A stretch of 64,000 nucleotides of DNA from a virus: the IMG/VR virus record IMGVR_UViG_3300037257_000055, positions 62,001-126,000 of that record; one strand, given 5' to 3'. Made by a program: the position numbers and the translations under genes. This document shows, piece by piece, positions 59,500 to 64,000 of this stretch. The notes below the pieces were generated by a model. It was not told where the DNA came from. It did not search any database and saw only the letters and a list, made by a program, of their open reading frames with translations. Each line of letters opens with the position of its first letter. Within the stretch, counting starts at the first letter, position 1.

Positions 59500-59508
59500 A
59501 TTAATAGA
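59494..59508 (+). repeat. Dispersed intergenic motif AAATAAATTAATAGA
   Basis: A near-exact copy overlapping the preceding stop and ending six bases before a -35 element. Confidence 0.7.
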
Positions 59509-59514
59509 TACATA

Positions 59515-59543
59515 TTGACTTTATAAATTAGTTGGTATATTAT
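59515..59543 (+). promoter_or_regulatory. Sigma-A-type promoter
   Basis: TTGACT, a 17-base spacer and TATTAT. AAGGAGG of the next gene follows within 15 bases, so the leader is very short. Confidence 0.8.
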
Positions 59544-59564
59544 AGTAATCAAGGAGGAAATAAT

Positions 59565-59840
59565 ATGTGGGAAAGAATAAAAGATTCAATTAATAGAGCA
59601 GTAAATGGAATAGCATATAATATCTTTGAAGATGAGGTTGAATGCGAGGTAAATTATGATATTGAAAATAAACAGATATGTCTAATTGTATATGATGAAT
59701 TTGATGAAGAAATTGTATTTGTTAATAAAAAATTCAATTTTGACTTAGAATCAATGGAATTAGAATTTATGGGAGAATTTAAAGCAAAAGATATTATAAT
59801 ACCATCAATCGAAAAATATTTAATAGAAAATTATTCTTGA
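59565..59840 (+). CDS. Hypothetical protein, 91 aa
   Basis: Not recognised. It is beta-rich in the middle (ICLIVYDEFDEEIVFVNKKF). The ATG at 59565 follows AAGGAGG; upstream codons in the frame lie in the promoter. Confidence 0.7.
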   Translation: MWERIKDSINRAVNGIAYNIFEDEVECEVNYDIENKQICLIVYDEFDEEIVFVNKKFNFDLESMELEFMGEFKAKDIIIPSIEKYLIENYS

Positions 59841-59921
59841 TTTATAATACGGACATCAAAATAAATGAATAGTTTTAATGGGTTTTTAATAAATTAAGAA
59901 AATAATAAAGGAGTGATTATA

Positions 59922-60425
59922 ATGAATAAAATAAATTTTAAGACTAAGGCTATAAAAACCGATAGAAAATATTATACTACTGGTAATGGACGTTTTACAA
60001 AAGATAAAATATATGAATTTAAAAATGGTTGTACGATGTGGGACAATAGTGAAAAAAGCGATAGTTATAAAAATTTTGAAGAGTTTATAAACTCAAATGA
60101 CAATTTCCAAGAATTATATAAAAATGCATCTGAAGAAAGCAATAAATTAATGGAAATTAAAAGATGCGACAAAACAAACAAAGCTTTAGAAGAAATAGAT
60201 GTTATATACAATGGTAAGAAAAGAAATATTAATAAGTTAACAGAGGAATCTAATAATATTAAAAATGAATTTAAAGATTTAGAGACTAGTAAATTATTAT
60301 ATAAAGATTATTTAAAATTAAAAGATAGACAATATTATTTAAATAAAAGACTTCCTATCGAAATAAATGAATTACGAGGTTTGAAAATTGCTAGAAAAAT
60401 ATTATTAAAGAATATATATATATAG
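59922..60425 (+). CDS. N-terminal part of a gene split at a TA repeat, 167 aa
   Basis: Not recognised. It has a basic N terminus (residues 1-60) and a coiled coil (about 65-150). Reading stops at a TAG inside an alternating AT tract (60412-60424). One fewer AT unit would let the frame run on into the protein that ends at 60853. The ATG at 59922 follows AAAGGAGTGA. Confidence 0.65.
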   Translation: MNKINFKTKAIKTDRKYYTTGNGRFTKDKIYEFKNGCTMWDNSEKSDSYKNFEEFINSNDNFQELYKNASEESNKLMEIKRCDKTNKALEEIDVIYNGKKRNINKLTEESNNIKNEFKDLETSKLLYKDYLKLKDRQYYLNKRLPIEINELRGLKIARKILLKNIYI

Positions 60426-60490
60426 AAACAAGTGAAGAAGAGTATGTTGAAAATTATAATGAAAATATAGTAACGCTCAATTATTATCAA

Positions 60491-60853
60491 ATGATGAGAG
60501 TGACAAATGAACTTGAAACGACTGAGTACGGATGGCATTGTGATGGATGTAATTGTGGAGAATTTCAGGCTGAAATAGAAGGAATAGGTTTCTTAGTTAT
60601 AGATAGGAGTTGTAGAAAATCTAGTTGTACTCCAGATGGAATGCAATTTAGTTTTGGAAGTGTAATACCCGTATATAATAAATCAATCATCAATGAGTAC
60701 ATGGATACTTACATATATGATGAATTTGAAGAACAAGGGATTAAACAAATTGGTGAAATAAATAAAGAACAATCATTAACAATATTAGAATATGCTAAAC
60801 AAAATACAATTAAAGAATTAGGTTATGACGAATATGGAAATGTAAGAAGATAG
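60491..60853 (+). CDS. C-terminal part of the split gene, with Cys cluster, up to 120 aa
   Basis: This frame has no convincing ribbon-binding or ribosome-binding site at its first ATG (60491), and the coding-like reading extends back to the AT tract at 60412 (ETSEEEYVENYN and onwards). CDGCNCGEF (about residue 18) and CRKSSC suggest metal binding. It is most likely the second half of the 59922 gene, expressed only after frameshifting or in genomes with a different repeat length. Confidence 0.55.
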   Translation: MMRVTNELETTEYGWHCDGCNCGEFQAEIEGIGFLVIDRSCRKSSCTPDGMQFSFGSVIPVYNKSIINEYMDTYIYDEFEEQGIKQIGEINKEQSLTILEYAKQNTIKELGYDEYGNVRR

Positions 60854-60889
60854 TATTAAATGTGCTAAATATAAAAAGAAGGTGAAAGA

Positions 60890-61207
60890 ATGAGAGAGGT
60901 AAAATGTTATCAATGTGGAATATGCCATAATCTACACAGACATGAAAAGAAAGCTAGAGAGTGTGAATCTATTGGAAAAGAAATGCCACTTGCAAATATA
61001 GGAGATATTCTCATTTACAAACATACAATTAGTGGATTCGAGTGTGAAGATGAAATTAAAATATCTAAGATTATAGATAAAGGGCATTATTTGATTTATA
61101 AGTTTATGAGTAGATTAGGTAATGGTTGGGAGAAAGGCTTATATTTTATTGATGAAATATGTGGCAATGATGAATTTAAAAGGAGAATAAAAGGAGTGAT
61201 TAAATGA
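60890..61207 (+). CDS. Zinc-finger protein, 105 aa
   Basis: CYQCGICHN and a following Cys near residue 25 (HEKKARECE) resemble a small zinc finger. The rest is a beta-rich domain. Its stop overlaps the next start (ATGA). Confidence 0.65.
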   Translation: MREVKCYQCGICHNLHRHEKKARECESIGKEMPLANIGDILIYKHTISGFECEDEIKISKIIDKGHYLIYKFMSRLGNGWEKGLYFIDEICGNDEFKRRIKGVIK

Positions 61208-61422
61208 TATTTTACAAATGCAATTGTGGATTAATAACTAATGAAATATTTAAAAGATGTCCAAGTTGTGGAGTTGAAAGCAAAAAGATAAAAGAAGAAT
61301 ATGAAAAAGTTTATGAATCTACTGGATTATTTAAAACTGAATCTGAGAGCCTTAGTGGATTATTCGGAAGTAAACGAAAGAGTTTAAGTGGTTTATTCCC
61401 TGACGGGAAAAGATATAAATGA
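61204..61422 (+). CDS. Zinc-ribbon protein with a repeated SLSGLF tail, 72 aa
   Basis: CNCG and CPSCG in the first 25 residues form a zinc ribbon. The C terminus contains two close copies of SLSGLF (SLSGLFGSKRK, SLSGLFPDGKR). The role of the tail is unknown. It is translationally coupled to the previous gene. Confidence 0.65.
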   Translation: MIFYKCNCGLITNEIFKRCPSCGVESKKIKEEYEKVYESTGLFKTESESLSGLFGSKRKSLSGLFPDGKRYK

Positions 61423-61441
61423 TTAAGGAGTGGATTAAATA

Positions 61442-61675
61442 GTGAATGTAAATATTAAAGACTTATTTTCAGTAGAGTTAGAAACTAAACTGACATCAGA
61501 AGAATTATTTGTAATGTCCTTAGCCTTACAAAAATTAAAAAGGATGACTAATGAAGAAATTGATAAAGAACTAGAATATTATTCAAAATACATAAATGAA
61601 GAAAGAATTAAATATATTGCAAAAAAGTTACATGATGAAACATATCGAACACTTAAAGGATTGGAAATAATGTAA
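61442..61675 (+). CDS. Hypothetical helical protein, GTG start, 77 aa
   Basis: Not recognised. It is all-helical and acidic. GTG at 61442 follows AAGGAGTGG. Confidence 0.6.
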   Translation: MNVNIKDLFSVELETKLTSEELFVMSLALQKLKRMTNEEIDKELEYYSKYINEERIKYIAKKLHDETYRTLKGLEIM

Positions 61676-61708
61676 AGAGTTAAATAAATTATAGAGGAGA
61701 TATGAATT

Positions 61709-62242
61709 ATGAAAAAACAAGCCGTATGTGAATATTGTGGAAAGGTATTTGAAGAAAGAATTGATGAGGAAAATTACTATAGTTATAAGCAAGATTGTGT
61801 GGAACATGAAATAACTCATCTACCATTAGCAAAAGATTTTGAATTCAACTTATCTTGTGCATTAAATGAATTAGATAAAAAATATGATAGTGTATCAAAT
61901 ATAAGAAAGATAGATATATCTGCATGTTGGGAATCTTATTATGGAAGAGATATTACATATGAATTTAAAATAGAAAATACTAAAATTAATAATACAATGT
62001 CTGAAAAGATAGAAGTACCATATGAAAGTAAAGAGAAAATACCAACAAAAGAAGAACTTATAATTCGATTAGAACAACATTATTTTATACCAACTATTCA
62101 AAAAGAATATAAAGGTACTGTTTCATTTGAAGATTATTGTGGTGGACATGGAGCAGACGATTATATAGTTGGAGATTTATATGTTAAAGACATATTTCAT
62201 GAATTAAAGGGTAAAAATATTGAAATTAAGATAATTGATTAA
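61709..62242 (+). CDS. Zinc-finger protein, 177 aa
   Basis: CEYCGKVF near residue 6, a later Cys and HEITH (about residues 30-37) make a possible zinc site at the N terminus. The remaining 140 residues form an unassigned mixed domain with a conserved-looking GGHGADDYIVGDLYV near the end. Confidence 0.65.
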   Translation: MKKQAVCEYCGKVFEERIDEENYYSYKQDCVEHEITHLPLAKDFEFNLSCALNELDKKYDSVSNIRKIDISACWESYYGRDITYEFKIENTKINNTMSEKIEVPYESKEKIPTKEELIIRLEQHYFIPTIQKEYKGTVSFEDYCGGHGADDYIVGDLYVKDIFHELKGKNIEIKIID

Positions 62243-62249
62243 TTAACAA

Positions 62250-62327
62250 TGTGGCTATTACTAGCTTACAGAGGTCGAATATTCAAATAAATTGCTGATT
62301 TTACCAAGAGTTAATAAATTAATAGAA
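62250..62327 (+). repeat. Extended copy of the dispersed intergenic repeat
   Basis: It begins GTGGCTATTACTAGC with a GCTA-TTAC-TAGC hairpin, also seen as GGCTCTATTACTAGC at 16398. It ends GATTTTACCAAGAGTT and AATAAATTAATAGAA (62313-62327). Confidence 0.65.
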
Positions 62328-62362
62328 CATAAAAACAATAAATAAAGGAGAGTGTATTAAAA

Positions 62363-62680
62363 ATGGAAGTAAGACAAGCAAAGGTAATTGGTGCAGAGAA
62401 AGATAAAGTGACTGAGGTTAAATTATATTTACAAGATAATGGATTTAGAGACTATCCAACAATTAAAGATTTAATGGAAACATTGGAGGAAGATAAGAAA
62501 TGGCATGCAGAACATGGACAATTAGAAGAGTTCTTAAATACACCTGTGACAATGCAATTAACAGATATAGAAGGTCAAGAAGTTGAAGGTAAAATGTGTT
62601 TAGATGTAGGAATGTGTGAAGGTAATGTATTTGTATTAACTGGAAACATTGAAAATATTAGTTTCGTTAAGGAGGATTAA
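62363..62680 (+). CDS. Hypothetical protein, 105 aa
   Basis: Not recognised. It has a soluble, mixed structure with an acidic middle. AAAGGAGAG precedes it. Confidence 0.7.
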   Translation: MEVRQAKVIGAEKDKVTEVKLYLQDNGFRDYPTIKDLMETLEEDKKWHAEHGQLEEFLNTPVTMQLTDIEGQEVEGKMCLDVGMCEGNVFVLTGNIENISFVKED

Positions 62681-62684
62681 TAAA

Positions 62685-62825
62685 ATGACTACAGATATAA
62701 ATTTCATAGAATCATGGCTAGGATGCAAACTTAAATGGCATCAAAAAGTTATATTGAAACTTATTATCATAAAAGAGACTTTATATAGTTATTTCACTAA
62801 GATAATAATATATTTAATTAAATAA
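62685..62825 (+). CDS. Hypothetical small basic protein, 46 aa
   Basis: FIESWLGCKLKWHQKVILKL recalls the short N-terminal motif of terminase-associated phage proteins, but the rest is an Ile-rich helix. It starts five bases after the previous stop, which supplies AAGGAGGA. Confidence 0.55.
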   Translation: MTTDINFIESWLGCKLKWHQKVILKLIIIKETLYSYFTKIIIYLIK

Positions 62826-62839
62826 GAAAGGTGATTGAA

Positions 62840-63142
62840 ATGGATAAAAATAAAGAACAAGAATTAAGAGACATGGTTACTATCAATGATAGATGGTATC
62901 ACAAGATTCCATACTTAGGTAAGAAAATACATAGCAAGCAAGTATACAAACGATTTTCAAGTAATAAATCTAAAATATTTAAAACAATTACAGAAGAAGT
63001 GAATAAGGAACTAGAAAAGAATGATTTCTTTAGTCAATTTGCTGATGCAAGTAATGTAATGCTTGATGACATTAAACAAATGACTATTAAAAATACGAAT
63101 TTAGATAAATATAAAAATGTATGTAAGACAATAAGATTATAA
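62840..63142 (+). CDS. Hypothetical protein, 100 aa
   Basis: Not recognised. It is basic, helical and rich in Lys and Asn. The ATG at 62840 fits GAAAGGTGA better than the upstream start at 62831. Confidence 0.65.
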   Translation: MDKNKEQELRDMVTINDRWYHKIPYLGKKIHSKQVYKRFSSNKSKIFKTITEEVNKELEKNDFFSQFADASNVMLDDIKQMTIKNTNLDKYKNVCKTIRL

Positions 63143-63161
63143 CTATGAAAATAGTTTATAT

Positions 63162-63176
63162 AATAAATTAATAGAA
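63162..63176 (+). repeat. Dispersed intergenic motif AATAAATTAATAGAA
   Basis: An exact copy followed directly by the AAAGAGG site of the ribonucleotide reductase gene. Confidence 0.7.
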
Positions 63177-63192
63177 AGAAAGAGGTAATGAT

Positions 63193-63639
63193 ATGAAAAT
63201 CGAAAATGAAATACTTTATAAAATTTGGGAAGATAGATACTCTAAAAACGGAGAATCAATTGATGAAAATTTACATAGGGTTAGTGATTACTGTTCAACT
63301 AATGAAAAAGAAGCAGAAGAATTTTATAATGTATTAGATAAAGGATTATTTTATCCAGCAGGAAGAACTATGAGTAATAGTGGAATAGGAACATCCCTAA
63401 CATTAAATAATTGTTTCGTTGCCCCACAAATACAAGATGATTTACAAGATATATTTAATAAAGTAAAATTAGGAGCTTTAACACATCAAAAAGGAGGAGG
63501 AATAGGCTACGATTTTTCGCAATTAAGACCAAAAGGAACTCCTACTTCTAATGATGCTATAGCAAGTGGTAATGTAAGCTTTATGGATGTATTTAATGCA
63601 CAAACTGCTACAATACTTCAAGGTGGAAGACGTAAATAG
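63193..63639 (+). CDS. nrdJ: Class II ribonucleotide reductase, 5' exon, 148 aa
   Basis: The N-terminal part of an adenosylcobalamin-type reductase that would convert ribonucleotides to deoxyribonucleotides. FYPAGRTMSNSG, LTLNNCFVAP, HQKGGGIGYDFSQLRP and ASGNVSFMDVFN are family landmarks. Reading ends in LQGGRRK and TAG, exactly where intact enzymes continue as GGRR+GA. The frame is therefore interrupted rather than complete, and the remaining two thirds would lie beyond this window. Start and AAAGAGG site are normal. Confidence 0.8.
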   Translation: MKIENEILYKIWEDRYSKNGESIDENLHRVSDYCSTNEKEAEEFYNVLDKGLFYPAGRTMSNSGIGTSLTLNNCFVAPQIQDDLQDIFNKVKLGALTHQKGGGIGYDFSQLRPKGTPTSNDAIASGNVSFMDVFNAQTATILQGGRRK

Positions 63640-64000
63640 TTATTATACGAGTATCTTGAAAATTACAAATACGTAAAAGAGTAAGGAGAGATTTATTATG
63701 GAATATCAATTATCAAAGGAAATATTAACAAAATACTTAGAACAAGGTTTTTCAAGTAGAAAAATAGAAGGAATCACAGGAATTAAATATTGGAATGTAA
63801 TAAATTATATTAAACAATATGGATTGCAAGACCTAAATAAATATGCAAAAGTTGCTGATTATAAAATAGATTATTTTCATAAAATTGATACCAAAGAAAA
63901 GGCTTATATATTAGGTTTTTTATTAGGAGATGGTTGTCTATCTAAAGATGATAAATTTGAGATAGATGTTCAATTAGATGATAGAGAAATTATAGACTTT
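63637..64000 (+). mobile_element. Putative group I intron in nrdJ, 5' part
   Basis: The insertion lies at the conserved GGRR of the reductase, a recurrent intron and intein site, and an open LAGLIDADG gene starts 60 bases later. ATAC-GA-GTAT forms a small hairpin just after the break, as expected for intron P1/P2. The core and 3' splice site lie outside the window, so this is inferred from position. Confidence 0.6.
63698..64000 (+). CDS. LAGLIDADG homing endonuclease within the intron, partial
   Basis: GTAAGGAGAG precedes ATG at 63698. Residues 5-40 form a helix-turn-helix-like start (ILTKYLEQGFSSRKIEGITG), and AYILGFLLGDGCLS (about residues 68-81) is a LAGLIDADG motif with its acidic residue. 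The frame is open to the window edge (101 residues). Confidence 0.75.
   Translation, partial: MEYQLSKEILTKYLEQGFSSRKIEGITGIKYWNVINYIKQYGLQDLNKYAKVADYKIDYFHKIDTKEKAYILGFLLGDGCLSKDDKFEIDVQLDDREIIDF

Noticed and set aside
2556-61819. Scattered minus-strand frames
   Set aside because: All overlap good plus-strand genes, are rich in Ile, Leu, Phe and Ser as expected of reversed AT-rich code, and lack ribosome-binding sites.
1-64000. CRISPR array or direct-repeat array
   Set aside because: The recurring 15-mer is widely dispersed, not regularly spaced, and has no spacers.

Overview
This window looks like the interior of a large, very AT-rich double-stranded DNA phage genome whose host is probably a low-GC Firmicute, with Clostridium or a relative the best guess. 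The reasons are the base composition, the AGGAGG-type ribosome-binding sites before nearly every gene, sigma-A-like TTGACA-N17-TATAAT promoters, and the dense packing of more than 115 mostly short genes that all lie on the + strand and often overlap by a few bases. The host assignment is inference, because no host gene or structural virion gene is present to confirm it. The genes that can be recognised encode nucleotide metabolism, DNA replication and repair, topology, homing endonucleases and anti-defence. No clear capsid, tail or lysis cassette is seen.

Layout. Positions 1-28700 are an accessory region of about 65 mostly unrecognised small genes. Among them are a guanylate-kinase-like protein (384), HD-like and papain-like proteins (4589, 8222), many small zinc-ribbon proteins, a miniature kinase-like protein (18931), a terminase-like NTPase with a duplicated core (22548), a Vsr-type homing endonuclease (24443) and an XRE-type regulator (27189). 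Positions 28740-33630 hold two genes or gene pairs, each preceded by a long, similarly built leader: a 681-residue phage protein with its partner, and a Tad2-type (DUF2829) anti-Thoeris protein followed by a TnpB-type RNA-guided nuclease. Positions 34171-45963 are the replication module in order: SSB, Sak4/RecA-like ATPase, zinc protein, DnaB-type helicase, DnaG-type primase, RecJ-type exonuclease, a LAGLIDADG homing endonuclease, DnaE-type polymerase III alpha and an ERCC4 nuclease. Positions 46060-52313 are small accessory genes. The two subunits of a type II topoisomerase follow (52392-56475), then more accessory genes including a soluble chemoreceptor-like protein and a secreted 3D-domain protein. 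The window ends inside a class II ribonucleotide reductase gene that is interrupted at its GGRR motif by what looks like a group I intron carrying a LAGLIDADG gene.

Regulation. About a dozen sigma-A-type promoters can be read directly. Many sit 10-30 bases downstream of a dispersed intergenic motif, AA(T/C)AAATTAATAGAA, which recurs about twenty times in the window, often as the end of a roughly 30-base repeat. Several promoters fire into hairpins at or close to the predicted 5' end of the RNA.

The best candidate for something undescribed is the pair of leaders before the 681-residue gene and the Tad2/TnpB pair. Each starts with a GTGGTA-type 5' sequence and contains a 19-20 bp long-range helix. 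The two helices show compensatory base changes, and each competes with local hairpins on both sides. This is what a regulatory RNA switch would look like.
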